From JAMXLG01 sp963818925 (GTDB taxonomy: Bacteria > Vulcanimicrobiota > Vulcanimicrobiia > Vulcanimicrobiales > Vulcanimicrobiaceae): DNA of 64,000 nucleotides. Made by a program: the position numbers and the translations under genes. The stretch spans positions 3,162,001 to 3,226,000 of the forward strand of contig CAWFTN010000001.1 of assembly GCA_963818925.1 (NCBI GenBank), given 5' to 3'. Numbering within the stretch: the first letter of the stretch is position 1; each line of letters begins with the position of its first letter. Shown here piece after piece: positions 7,572 through 15,248 of this stretch. The notes below the pieces were generated by a model. It did not search any database and was not told where the DNA came from. It saw nothing but the letters and a program-made list of their open reading frames with translations.

Positions 7572-8015
7572 ATGGAACCGTTGGATTTATCGGAACGCCC
7601 GCCGCGTTCGTGCTACGAGGAACTCGATGGTCTCATGTTCATGCCCCGGACCATCGACAAGCTGCGCGGACTTCTTCCGGGCGGCAATCCCGGCAACTAT
7701 TTCATCAACGGCAAAATTCGCGGGATGTCGGGGTATCTATTACATCGTCTGGGCATAAGCGAAGCGGCGCTATCGGGTCTCATTGCTTCCGCAAACGATG
7801 AGACGGAAGTCGCAGCGTGGTTACGCGAGCATACCGATGCTTCGCAGTATCCCGCGATCAACGAAGCGCTTCGGCACATTCGCCCGAAACATGCAGAGGA
7901 CGAAGCGTACTTCCGGGAGATTTATGCGGAGGTGCTCGCGGCGGATCCGCAACTCGTATACATTCTCGACATCATTGAAGCCGACGATCGCCGGATGTTC
8001 GGAGCAAACGCATAA
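7572..8015 (+). CDS. DUF5069 domain protein
   Basis: 147 residues matching the DUF5069 pattern as I know it: an N-terminal LSERPPRSCYEELDGLMFMPRTIDKLRG block, a GNYFINGKIRG block, a helical middle and a C-terminal LDIIEADDRRMF. The family is widespread and without an assigned biochemical role. It is soluble, with no signal or membrane segment. The next gene starts one base after its stop, so the two are co-transcribed. The start at 7572 is the first ATG and lacks a ribosome-binding site. Confidence 0.75.
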   Translation: MEPLDLSERPPRSCYEELDGLMFMPRTIDKLRGLLPGGNPGNYFINGKIRGMSGYLLHRLGISEAALSGLIASANDETEVAAWLREHTDASQYPAINEALRHIRPKHAEDEAYFREIYAEVLAADPQLVYILDIIEADDRRMFGANA

Positions 8016-8297
8016 ATGCAATTTATCGCAGTGGTTCGCCGATTGACTGAATCGTTTTCAAAAGAAGCCTTTGACGCATTGCTGGATGACGAAGCGAACG
8101 GCGTGCGCCGCATGTATGAAGAAGGCATCGTTCGCATGGTATGGAGCCGTAACGACGTGCTCGGCGCGTGTCTGTTGCTCGAAGCCGATTCGCGTGAACA
8201 CGCGGAGTCGTCGCTGATGACGCTCCCGCTCTTCCACCACAAGATGGTCGAGTATCAACTCGTGCCGGTACGCGGCTACCGCGGCTTCTACCCTTAA
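8016..8297 (+). CDS. muconolactone isomerase-like / dimeric alpha-beta barrel protein
   Basis: 93 residues of the ferredoxin-like alpha/beta-barrel type: MQFIAVVRRLTESF, then a helix with RRMYEEGIVRMVW, then GACLLLEADSREHAESSLMTLPLF, and a C-terminal strand. This order resembles muconolactone delta-isomerase and YCII-like proteins. The start directly follows the stop of the DUF5069 gene. No aromatic-degradation genes are nearby, so the isomerase name describes the fold, not a proven reaction. Confidence 0.65.
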   Translation: MQFIAVVRRLTESFSKEAFDALLDDEANGVRRMYEEGIVRMVWSRNDVLGACLLLEADSREHAESSLMTLPLFHHKMVEYQLVPVRGYRGFYP

Positions 8298-8728
8298 TCG
8301 GAGCGACGTTCCATCCACCGCTCGGGGTTTTTGAGCGGCGTGAAGCCGTAGCGCGCATATAAGCCGTGCGCGTCTCTTGTCGCGAGAATCATCCGTCGCA
8401 AACGTTGCAACTCCGGATGGTCGAGCACGCATTCGAGCATCCATTTGCCGAGGCCGTTATCGCGCGCATCCGGCTCGACAAACACGTCGCACAGCCACGC
8501 GAAGTCGACGTAGTCCGTAACGACACGCGCGAACGCAACGGAATGTACGTCGCGTTCATCGATTACCATGAAGCAAAGCGATGTTTCTAAGGTTCGCGCA
8601 ATTCGCTCGCGCGAGCGTCCTGCGGCCCAATACGATTGAAGGAGAAACGACTCGACGGCATCGAGCGAAATGCGCGACCGGTCCGTCGTTAGGAGATAGG
8701 GATCCCTACGCCGTTCGTACGTCGGCAT
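8294..8728 (-). CDS. GNAT-family N-acetyltransferase
   Basis: 144 residues from the ATG at 8728 (MPTYERRRDPYLLTTDR); the frame is open further upstream but there it overlaps the preceding gene. The acetyl-CoA loop is DVFVEPDARDNGLGKWML, followed by LATRDAHGLYARYGFTPL, the usual C-terminal half of a GNAT. The substrate is unknown. It overlaps the upstream GNAT gene by 23 bases and is the last gene of a long minus-strand run. Its stop overlaps the end of the plus-strand gene at 8297. Confidence 0.8.
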   Translation of the reverse strand: MPTYERRRDPYLLTTDRSRISLDAVESFLLQSYWAAGRSRERIARTLETSLCFMVIDERDVHSVAFARVVTDYVDFAWLCDVFVEPDARDNGLGKWMLECVLDHPELQRLRRMILATRDAHGLYARYGFTPLKNPERWMERRSD

Positions 8729-9305
8729 CGAGGCGTGCGGCGAGCTGCTCTTTGACCGCCGGCCATTCCGGCGCAATGATGCTGTAGAACGACGTATCGC
8801 GAACTTCACCGGTCTGCGGTTTGACGCGGAACGAGCGCAACGTCCCTTCATGGGTGGCGCCGATGCGAAGAATCGCGTTGCGCGAACGCGTGTTGATTGC
8901 TTCCGCCTTCAATTGGACGCGCTGCGCGTTCCAGCATTCGAAGGCGTACTCGAGCAGCAAATACTTACACTCGGTGTTTACATGCGTACGCCAATAGCGT
9001 TGCGCGATGAACGTCCAGCCGATTTCGAGTTTGTGATGTTCGGGTTGAATGTCCGCGAATCGGGTCGATCCGATTGCCTCGCACGTTGCTTTATCGAGGA
9101 TCGCGAACGCGAGGCGGTCGCGGCCGGCGGTCGCATCGCCAAACCACTCTTCGGTTTCGCGATCCGTCAGAAAAGGGTTAGCGCCGAAGACCAATTCCCA
9201 TAGCGCCGGGTCGGCGCAATTCTTCCGTAGATCGGCAAGATGACGCCGTTCGACGGGTTCGAGTCGAACGCGTGGACCTTCAAGAACGACTGTGGGATCG
9301 ATCAT
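8706..9305 (-). CDS. RimJ/RimL-type GNAT acetyltransferase
   Basis: 199 residues starting at the ATG at 9305 (MIDPTVVLEGPRVRLEPV), which is the standard beginning of this family; codons further upstream are not typical and are ignored. It carries the ranked blocks LEPVERRHLADL, IGSTRFADIQPEHHKLEIGWTFI, the CoA-binding region with NTECKYLLLEYAFE, and RSRNAILRIGATHEG. Members acetylate ribosomal proteins, other proteins or small amines. The target is not predictable here. Confidence 0.85.
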   Translation of the reverse strand: MIDPTVVLEGPRVRLEPVERRHLADLRKNCADPALWELVFGANPFLTDRETEEWFGDATAGRDRLAFAILDKATCEAIGSTRFADIQPEHHKLEIGWTFIAQRYWRTHVNTECKYLLLEYAFECWNAQRVQLKAEAINTRSRNAILRIGATHEGTLRSFRVKPQTGEVRDTSFYSIIAPEWPAVKEQLAARLDADVRTA

Positions 9306-9351
9306 CACAACAATTGCATCACATAGGGTCAATAGAGACGCTACTCGAGCG

Positions 9352-9798
9352 TTAGAGTGGGAGTTCCATGAACGTGGGGTTCGCGTAGGTGACCGCGCCA
9401 TATGGTTCGCATGGGTTAAATCCGAGCGAGAGATAGAGTTGGTAGGCGGCGTGCAGTTGGTCTTTATCCGTGTCGAGCACGAGCCGGCGGTAGCCGCGAG
9501 AACGTGCATGAACGGCGGCGTGTTGCATCAACGCGCGTGCCAGACCTCGACCGCGCGCGGCCGGCCGCACGTACAGACGCTGTATCACGGCGGAACGGTC
9601 ATCATGATGCGTGACGAATACGCACCCGTACGCGCAGCCGTCTACCAAGGCCAGAACCGCGGCGTTCGACGTTCCATCGGTCGCGATGACGCCGATATGG
9701 CGAAGATCCGGAGGCAACGATGCTTCGTACTCGTCGAGAAGAGCCGCGAGTTGCTCGCGCTCTTCGTCGGAGCGAACGACGGTCGTCGAGGTGCTCAC
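9352..9798 (-). CDS. GNAT-family N-acetyltransferase
   Basis: 148 residues. The acetyl-CoA-binding motif is QRLYVRPAARGRGLARALM, followed by the RGYRRLVLDTDKDQLHAAYQLYLSLGF block typical of small GNATs. Its start overlaps the histidine kinase stop by four bases, so it belongs to the two-component operon. Three consecutive acetyltransferases lie at the end of this run. The substrate is unknown. Confidence 0.85.
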   Translation of the reverse strand: MSTSTTVVRSDEEREQLAALLDEYEASLPPDLRHIGVIATDGTSNAAVLALVDGCAYGCVFVTHHDDRSAVIQRLYVRPAARGRGLARALMQHAAVHARSRGYRRLVLDTDKDQLHAAYQLYLSLGFNPCEPYGAVTYANPTFMELPL

Positions 9799-10709
9799 GC
9801 TGACATTAACGGGATTTCAACGACGAAGGATGCGCCCGGAGTATGGTCCGAGAGCGCAATCGACCCTTCATGCGCACGGGCGACCCATTGCGCGATCGCA
9901 AGGCCGAGGCCGGTGCCCGCTGCGTCCCCGTTCCGAAAAAACCGTTCGAAGATGCGGTCGCGCGATTGCATCGGCACGCCGGCACCGTCATCGCTGACGC
10001 TGAGTTGCGCGCAGCCGGCGTTCGACGAACACGAGACGGTAATCGTCGAGCGCGCGTGATGCAGCGCGTTCTCGAGCAGATTACGGATCAGCTCGCGCAG
10101 GCGCCGCCCGTCGCCGTTGATGATAGCGGAGCCGACGTTCGATTCGATCGTAATGCCCACCTCGCTTGCGCGCGCACGAAACTCGGCGACGCAATCAAAT
10201 GCAATCGCGGCGAGGTCGACGGGCTCGCGCACGAGCAGCGTCGGCGAAGGACGGCGCGCGAGCGTGAGGAGGTCGGTTATGACGCCGCTTGCATCGAGCG
10301 ACGTCTTCGCGATGAGTTCGAGCGCCTCGCGCATCGAGGGCTCGTCGGCGTTCCGCGACGCCTGCGCGACCGATGAGATCGTCGCAAGCGGCGAGCGCAA
10401 CTCGTGCGCGGCATCGGCAATGAATTCGCGCTCACGTTCGCGCGCGGAAACCCAAGGTGCGACGGAGATCCGCGCAAGGAGCCACGATGCGATTCCTACG
10501 AGGATGACGAGCGGGATGTCGAATGCGACGATCGTTACGGCAACGCGTCGCATCGCATCATGATATGCGGAGAGGCCTTCGGGCGACGAAAGCGCGGGAA
10601 GCAGAAGACTGTGATATTGCGTGCCGACGAAAAGGTACGCGCCGATCGAGAGAGCGGCAAGGACCGCCGCGAAGACCGCGAGATACAGCGCGACCAGCCG
10701 GGCGATCAC
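9795..10709 (-). CDS. sensor histidine kinase
   Basis: 304 residues. Two N-terminal membrane helices (about residues 5-28 and 55-80) flank a short extracytoplasmic segment of about 25 residues. There is no clear HAMP beyond a short linker. The H box is AAHELRSPL with His102, the N box LIRNLLENALHHA, G1 DDGAGVP, the F box FERFFR and G2 GTGLGLAIAQ. All catalytic boxes look intact. It pairs with the response regulator encoded just upstream, whose stop overlaps its start. The tiny sensor loop suggests detection at or in the membrane. Adjacent copper/haem genes make a redox or metal signal plausible. Confidence 0.93.
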   Translation of the reverse strand: MIARLVALYLAVFAAVLAALSIGAYLFVGTQYHSLLLPALSSPEGLSAYHDAMRRVAVTIVAFDIPLVILVGIASWLLARISVAPWVSAREREREFIADAAHELRSPLATISSVAQASRNADEPSMREALELIAKTSLDASGVITDLLTLARRPSPTLLVREPVDLAAIAFDCVAEFRARASEVGITIESNVGSAIINGDGRRLRELIRNLLENALHHARSTITVSCSSNAGCAQLSVSDDGAGVPMQSRDRIFERFFRNGDAAGTGLGLAIAQWVARAHEGSIALSDHTPGASFVVEIPLMSA

Positions 10710-11374
10710 GTCGCTAGCTTATATCCGACGCCCCATACGGTGACGATCAGGTCTCGCGCGCCCGCCGATTTCAGCTTGCGGCGAATCTGGCTGATGTAGA
10801 CGTCCACGATGTTGCTCGAACCCTCAAAATCGTAGTCCCAAACGTGTTCGAGCAGTTGCGCGCGCGAGAACGCGATTCCCGCGTTGCGCGCGAGAAACTC
10901 GAGCAAGCGAAACTCGGTCGTTCCCAGCTCGATGGGCTTGCCGTGGTAGGCCGCCGTGCGTGCGCCGACATCCACGACCAGGCCGCCGGCATCGAAGCGT
11001 TCCACGACCGGCAGATTTCCGCGCCGCATCAGCGCCTTCAACCGCGCGACGAGCTCCTCTTCGGCGAACGGTTTCGGCAAGTAGTCGTCGGCGCCCGACT
11101 CTAACCCGTTCACGCGATCCTCGACCCCGTCGCGCGCGGTGAGAATCAGAATCGGCGTTTGAATCTTGTGTTCGCGCGCGCTTTCGACGATCGAAAATCC
11201 ATTGCGCCGCGGCAAGCCGACGTCGACGATCGCCGCGTCGTAGATACCGCGTAGCAAATAGTCGAGTCCGGCTTCGCCGTCCGCCGCGAGGTCGACGGCA
11301 TAGTGCCGCGACTCGAGCATCGACCGAACCGCTTTCGCGACGGCGTTGTTGTCTTCGATCACGAGGATACGCAT
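10706..11374 (-). CDS. OmpR/PhoB-type response regulator
   Basis: 222 residues. The receiver domain has the acidic pair in VIEDN, the phospho-acceptor Asp51 (AAIVDVGLP) and Lys101 (DYLPKPF). A winged-helix effector domain follows (LGTTEFRLLEFLARN... VDVYISQIRRKL... VWGVGYKL). It is the transcription factor for the cognate kinase. The gene lies 16 bases downstream of the haem-barrel gene and on the same strand, so it is likely transcribed with the redox genes and may control them. Confidence 0.95.
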   Translation of the reverse strand: MRILVIEDNNAVAKAVRSMLESRHYAVDLAADGEAGLDYLLRGIYDAAIVDVGLPRRNGFSIVESAREHKIQTPILILTARDGVEDRVNGLESGADDYLPKPFAEEELVARLKALMRRGNLPVVERFDAGGLVVDVGARTAAYHGKPIELGTTEFRLLEFLARNAGIAFSRAQLLEHVWDYDFEGSSNIVDVYISQIRRKLKSAGARDLIVTVWGVGYKLAT

Positions 11375-11390
11375 GTCAAGAACCTCTGCT

Positions 11391-12521
11391 CTAGAGCTTC
11401 AATGGCCAAGGGAAACCTACTGTAAACGCAGCGCCGAGACTACTGGTGGAACCGACGTTCGCAACGTCCTGAAGAACGAACCGCACGTGCGGGGTGATCA
11501 TAAATGCGCCGTAGTAGACGAAATCCCGTGCGATGAACGGATTGGCGCTGGCGTCGTAGCGAACGCCGAGGTACGAGTGCGGCGTCGGATAGTACTTGGC
11601 GCGAATATAACCACCGCTGCTCGCGACCGCCGAGCCGAACCCGTCGGCGTTTTGATCGCTCCCCCACCATTGCTCCGCGGTCAATTGAAACTTCCCGGGC
11701 GCGTATTCGAGGAAAACGCCGTCACGCGTGTACGGGTCTTGGAAGCCGCTCTTACCTGTCAGCACGATCCAGCGGCTTCCCGTCATCGCCTCGCCGCCGA
11801 CGGTCAAATTGTCCGCCGCTTTCACGCGAGCAAACAGACCGAATTCCGGATGCGCGGCGGAAGTCGTCTCGCCCGTCGGCGACGGCGCACCGCCGTACGC
11901 CGCGCCTTTGAACTCACCGTCGTCACCGATAAAGTCTAAGCGAAGATTCGCAACGGTGCGTTCGATCTGAAAGCCCCAGCGCGGCGACGAGAGCGGAAGA
12001 TCGTTCAATCCGACGTGAATGCCGTAATAGCCGTACTGCTGCAATTCATCGAGACGTTGTCCGGGCGACTGCACCAGCGGCAACTCGAAGAGCCCGACGC
12101 GATAGAGCGTCTGCGTGTGTTTGTTGTAGCCCGCCAGGTAGCCAAGATACAGACCCGCGGGACCGCCTTGCGCGCCTAAATTGTAGTGAGCGAACGCGGT
12201 AATCTGGCCGATGTTGAGATTTCCGAGGAGCACGGCCCCCGGCGTCCACCGGCGAGAGTTGACTGGCGACTGTTCCCACTCCAACTGGTAGCGTAACGCG
12301 ACAACCGTCGTGCCGTGCACGGGTAGCGGCAACCGATATCCATGTTCGCGAAACGCTAAGCCGAAGTTGTTGAGCTCCGGAAGCACCGAGTGGCAGGTCT
12401 CACACGTAAGGTGATACCGCTGCGCAAAAATCGGAATGGCTTGCGCCTTCGCGCTGCACAATACGATCGATGCAATGAGGACCGACGCCGCAGCGATAAA
12501 GCGAAGTAGATTATTGAACAA
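11391..12521 (-). CDS. single-haem cytochrome c-type outer-membrane beta-barrel protein
   Basis: 376 residues when started at TTG 12521. That TTG has GGGGAGAG six bases upstream and gives a clean signal peptide (FNNLLRFIAAASVLIASIVLCSAKAQA). The longer frame reaching 12710 lies inside the upstream gene and is unlikely. The mature N terminus is PIFAQRYHLTCETCH, one CXXCH haem site (C40, C43, H44), then PELNNFGLAFREHGYRL. That pattern is typical of a family of haem-tagged beta-barrel proteins in Acidobacteria and Geobacter. The rest shows alternating aromatic beta-strands ending in a hydrophobic strand. It may move electrons across the outer membrane or be a haem-gated porin. It overlaps the cupredoxin gene by 11 bases. 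Confidence 0.75.
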   Translation of the reverse strand: MFNNLLRFIAAASVLIASIVLCSAKAQAIPIFAQRYHLTCETCHSVLPELNNFGLAFREHGYRLPLPVHGTTVVALRYQLEWEQSPVNSRRWTPGAVLLGNLNIGQITAFAHYNLGAQGGPAGLYLGYLAGYNKHTQTLYRVGLFELPLVQSPGQRLDELQQYGYYGIHVGLNDLPLSSPRWGFQIERTVANLRLDFIGDDGEFKGAAYGGAPSPTGETTSAAHPEFGLFARVKAADNLTVGGEAMTGSRWIVLTGKSGFQDPYTRDGVFLEYAPGKFQLTAEQWWGSDQNADGFGSAVASSGGYIRAKYYPTPHSYLGVRYDASANPFIARDFVYYGAFMITPHVRFVLQDVANVGSTSSLGAAFTVGFPWPLKL

Positions 12522-12972
12522 CGATCTCTCCCCGCATGGTGCCGCTGTAGTGAAAGAAACAGCCGAATAGATACGTGCCGGATTTATCTGCAAGAAAAAC
12601 TCCTGACGATTGACCGGCTTGCAGCGTCCCGCTGCTGAATCCCGACGAGAGCGTTGAACCGGACGGCGTGGTTGCTGCGAACGTAAACGGCGACGTCGCG
12701 GGAAATACACTTCCGGAAAGCGACGTGGCGGTATGTGAGGTGTTGTCGACGTTTACGAACTGCACGCCGCCGCCTACCGTAACGGTCGTCGCCAGCGGTG
12801 AATAACCGAGTGCAAGTCCTGCAGGTGTTGACTGTTGTCCGTACGCGGAGATGCTCACGTTGATGCGTGTGACGGTCGTCGCACCGCCTCCGCCGGCCGT
12901 CGTTACGAGAGTCCCGTTCGGCGTGCAGGCCGCGAGCAGGAGCGAGCAGGTAACGGCGCTAGCGAGTTTCAT
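12511..12972 (-). CDS. cupredoxin (plastocyanin-like) lipoprotein
   Basis: 153 residues. The N terminus has a lipobox (LLLAAC, Cys16), so it should be a membrane-anchored envelope protein. Four candidate type 1 copper ligands are in the right order: His80 (DNTSHTAT), Cys138, His141 and Met146 (FGCFFHYSGTM). It is likely a small blue-copper electron carrier. The start overlaps the end of the Sco gene (ATGA type), and the stop overlaps the haem-barrel gene, so the three are translationally coupled. Confidence 0.85.
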   Translation of the reverse strand: MKLASAVTCSLLLAACTPNGTLVTTAGGGGATTVTRINVSISAYGQQSTPAGLALGYSPLATTVTVGGGVQFVNVDNTSHTATSLSGSVFPATSPFTFAATTPSGSTLSSGFSSGTLQAGQSSGVFLADKSGTYLFGCFFHYSGTMRGEIVVQ

Positions 12973-13514
12973 TGAATGACCTCTTTATAAAGCTGCTCGC
13001 CGAGATCGCTCGATGCGAGCAGTGTGCGGCGCACGTGCAATTGTGCGTCCAGGATGTAAACGAAGCTGGTATGCGACGTCGCATACCCCCGCGTGTCGCG
13101 TACCGCCTCGACGTTGTAGCGCTTCATGAGCGCGTGAACGTCTTTCGCATTTCCAGACGCCACGATCCAGCGTGACGGTTGTGCTTCGAATTGCTGTGCG
13201 ATGCGGTGCATGTCGAGCGCGGTATCGCGTTCGGGGTCCAAAGTTATAGTGACAAATCTCACCGCGAGCGGTGTGTTCCCGAGGCGGTGCACCGTTTGTG
13301 CGATCTGCGCATCGATCAGTGGACATGCATCGGTGCAGTGCGCTGAAACGAATGTGAGAACGACCGGTGCGCCGCGAAGAGCGTCAAATGCGAAATGACT
13401 CCCACGCTGATCGACTAACTCAATGTGCTGCAACGCAGCATGCGTGTGCGCCGGTTGGACGGCGATCATCGAACTGACGATGATCGCCGCCCCGAGCGCC
13501 AAACGGGGGTACAT
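12969..13514 (-). CDS. SCO1/SenC-family copper chaperone
   Basis: 181 residues from the ATG at 13514 (MYPRLALGAAIIVSS), which gives a proper signal or anchor helix; codons upstream of this encode a non-typical region. The thioredoxin-like fold has the CXXXCP motif (C60, C64 in SAHCTDACPL) and the conserved His148 (YATSHTSFVYILD), the three copper ligands of Sco. Sco proteins load copper into cytochrome oxidase CuA or act as redox switches. No oxidase is nearby, so the client may be the cupredoxin encoded next. Confidence 0.9.
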   Translation of the reverse strand: MYPRLALGAAIIVSSMIAVQPAHTHAALQHIELVDQRGSHFAFDALRGAPVVLTFVSAHCTDACPLIDAQIAQTVHRLGNTPLAVRFVTITLDPERDTALDMHRIAQQFEAQPSRWIVASGNAKDVHALMKRYNVEAVRDTRGYATSHTSFVYILDAQLHVRRTLLASSDLGEQLYKEVIQ

Positions 13515-13525
13515 GACGCCCGATG

Positions 13526-14077
13526 TTAGCAGTAGTAGCCGATGCAGTGGCTCGGCGAGCTCGTCGGTCCAGGCGTTGCTGCCGCAGCTGGACGCGCAAT
13601 GCCCCAAATACCGCCGAATGCGTTGATGCCCTGTCCGTTACCCTGCCCCGCGGAAGAGTCGCCCGAGTACGTGTAGAGCGGGAACTGCTGATACGTCCAT
13701 TGCATGGTTCCGTCGCTCCGCTTGATGACACCGAACCCGGATCCCGAAGGTGCGACGGTGCCCGCAGGTGCGGTGTACGGCGGCCAGATGCCGGTGCAGC
13801 CGCTAGAAGCGGTGCAGTTCGACGTATTCGCCTTGTCGGCGCCGAACGTGTAGAGCGTGTGCTGGCTGCTCGATGATATGTATGCTTGCGAGCCGGACAC
13901 GGTCCCGAGTTGCGGCATAGAAGCCGGCGCTGAAGAGCTGGGCGGTGCGCTCGGTGCTGCACTCGGTACTCCCGGATTTGGGTTGCTCGGACCGGTGCTT
14001 CCGCCACCGCCGCCGCCACACGCAGCGACTGCCAATACAGCAATCATTGCGGCCGCTGAAAGAAAATGTTGTTTCAC
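13526..14077 (-). CDS. COG4315-type secreted-repeat lipoprotein
   Basis: 183 residues starting at GTG 14077 with AGGTAG upstream. A lipobox (LAVAAC) is followed by a Gly/Pro/Ser/Ala-rich linker of about 35 residues. Then come repeats of the PF03640 type: HTLYTFGADKANTSNCTASSGCTGIWPP and FPLYTYSGDSSAGQGNGQG. The family is an exported repeat of unknown function often found with redox and copper proteins. The last residues carry two extra Cys. It is 11 bases upstream of the Sco gene on the same strand. Confidence 0.8.
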   Translation of the reverse strand: MKQHFLSAAAMIAVLAVAACGGGGGGSTGPSNPNPGVPSAAPSAPPSSSAPASMPQLGTVSGSQAYISSSSQHTLYTFGADKANTSNCTASSGCTGIWPPYTAPAGTVAPSGSGFGVIKRSDGTMQWTYQQFPLYTYSGDSSAGQGNGQGINAFGGIWGIARPAAAATPGPTSSPSHCIGYYC

Positions 14078-14144
14078 TGACTACCTACCTCCGAATCGAT
14101 GTGTGATTCGAAAATAGGCTCAAGTTGTGAATAAAGTGTAAAAA

Positions 14145-14957
14145 TTAATGAATCGCGGCGATTGCGTTGCGCAACTCAATTGCGAGGCTGCGAAGCGACG
14201 GATCGTCGTTCGCATCGCGCGCGGCGCGGTCGAATGCCTCGCGCGCGCCGGCCCGGTCGCCGTTGCGCAGTAGGATCGTCCCGAGCGCAAAGCGCGCGCG
14301 CGCATATCCCGGTGAAAGCTGCAGCGCAGCCGAAAATTCAGACGAGGCGGCGGTGTAATGGCCGAGCCGTACTTCGGTCACGCCGAGATCGTAGTGCGCC
14401 ACGGCATACTTTGGGTCGGATTTCAAGAGTTGCGCAAAATCGTCACGAGCGGTGGCGAGGTCGTTCGCGGCCAGTGCGGCTAGCCCGCGAGAATAATGCG
14501 CGCGCGCCGAATCGGGCGCAAGTGCGACGAACCGGTTTGCAATGCTGCGCGCTTCCGCCACGTCGTTGCGTTCCAAATCCACTGCGACGAGGTTTGCCAT
14601 CGCCGCAAGAAATCCGGAATCGCGCGCGATCGCATCGCGAAACTCTTTTGCTGCATCGTCATAATGCGCGAGATTTGCGTCGGCGATACCCGCGTCATAC
14701 GCGGCGGTGGAGGCTTGTGGTTCGGGCGGATTGAGACGCAATGCAGCAGTAAATTCGTCGTGCGCTCGCGCCCAATCGCGCGACGCCATTGCCGCAAGTC
14801 CGCGATGGAAATGCTCCGTTACGGCGCGCATCGCGGCTTGCGCATGGAGTGCGGGAGCCGAGGTCGTGATCGGCACGGGCGCCGGTGCGTAGGTTTGCGC
14901 TTGTGCGGATGCGACTCCGCTCAGCGCTGCAATCAGTGCGAGTGGAGCTGCACGCAT
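14145..14957 (-). CDS. exported tetratricopeptide-repeat protein
   Basis: 270 residues from the ATG at 14957, which gives a signal peptide (RAAPLALIAALSGVASAQA). After a short Pro-rich stretch, about five TPR units run from residue 50 to the end (for example HFHRGLAAMASRDWARAHDEF, AHYDLGVTEVRLGHYTAASSEF, ARFALGTILLRNGDRAGAREAF). It is probably a periplasmic scaffold for protein-protein contacts. It lies seven bases after a small exported protein gene and 67 bases before the COG4315 lipoprotein gene. Confidence 0.85.
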   Translation of the reverse strand: MRAAPLALIAALSGVASAQAQTYAPAPVPITTSAPALHAQAAMRAVTEHFHRGLAAMASRDWARAHDEFTAALRLNPPEPQASTAAYDAGIADANLAHYDDAAKEFRDAIARDSGFLAAMANLVAVDLERNDVAEARSIANRFVALAPDSARAHYSRGLAALAANDLATARDDFAQLLKSDPKYAVAHYDLGVTEVRLGHYTAASSEFSAALQLSPGYARARFALGTILLRNGDRAGAREAFDRAARDANDDPSLRSLAIELRNAIAAIH

Positions 14958-14964
14958 GGGCTGC

Positions 14965-15234
14965 TTATAGCGTCGCCTGCGGCAGTTCGCCCATCGATGC
15001 ATTCGAACTCGCTGCGGCCTTTTCGGGTTTGCATTCCCAGCCCGTGCGGCCGTGTTCGTCGATCGGCCCCAGGAGTGCCGGCGTCTGCGACGGCGCCAGG
15101 GCGTCGTCGTGCAACGCGGTGAGCGCGTCACCGTTCGCGAGTGCGAAGGACGCACTGCCCGCTGCTATGAGCAGCAGGCTTGCGAGGACAATTCGCGATA
15201 CGAGACGGTTGGACACAACTCGATTATATCCCAA
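14965..15234 (-). CDS. small exported protein of unknown function
   Basis: Up to 89 residues. A signal peptide (VSRIVLASLLLIAAGSASFALA) is followed by a short polar mature region with a single Cys. I recognise no family. The ATG at 15234 overlaps a perfect TATAAT. If that hexamer is the -10 box, the actual start is the GTG at 15216 (codon 7), giving an 83-residue protein with the signal peptide intact and no leader. It is first in the minus-strand run and co-transcribed with the TPR gene. Confidence 0.55.
   Translation of the reverse strand: MGYNRVVSNRLVSRIVLASLLLIAAGSASFALANGDALTALHDDALAPSQTPALLGPIDEHGRTGWECKPEKAAASSNASMGELPQATL
15223..15228 (-). promoter_or_regulatory. -10 hexamer TATAAT, probable leaderless promoter
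   Basis: On the minus strand TATAAT occupies 15228-15223 and is followed six bases later by the in-frame GTG at 15216. A transcript would begin at or next to that codon. A convincing -35 hexamer is not seen. This would be the promoter for the minus-strand redox run. Confidence 0.4.
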
Positions 15235-15248
15235 GTTCTGAATATTGC

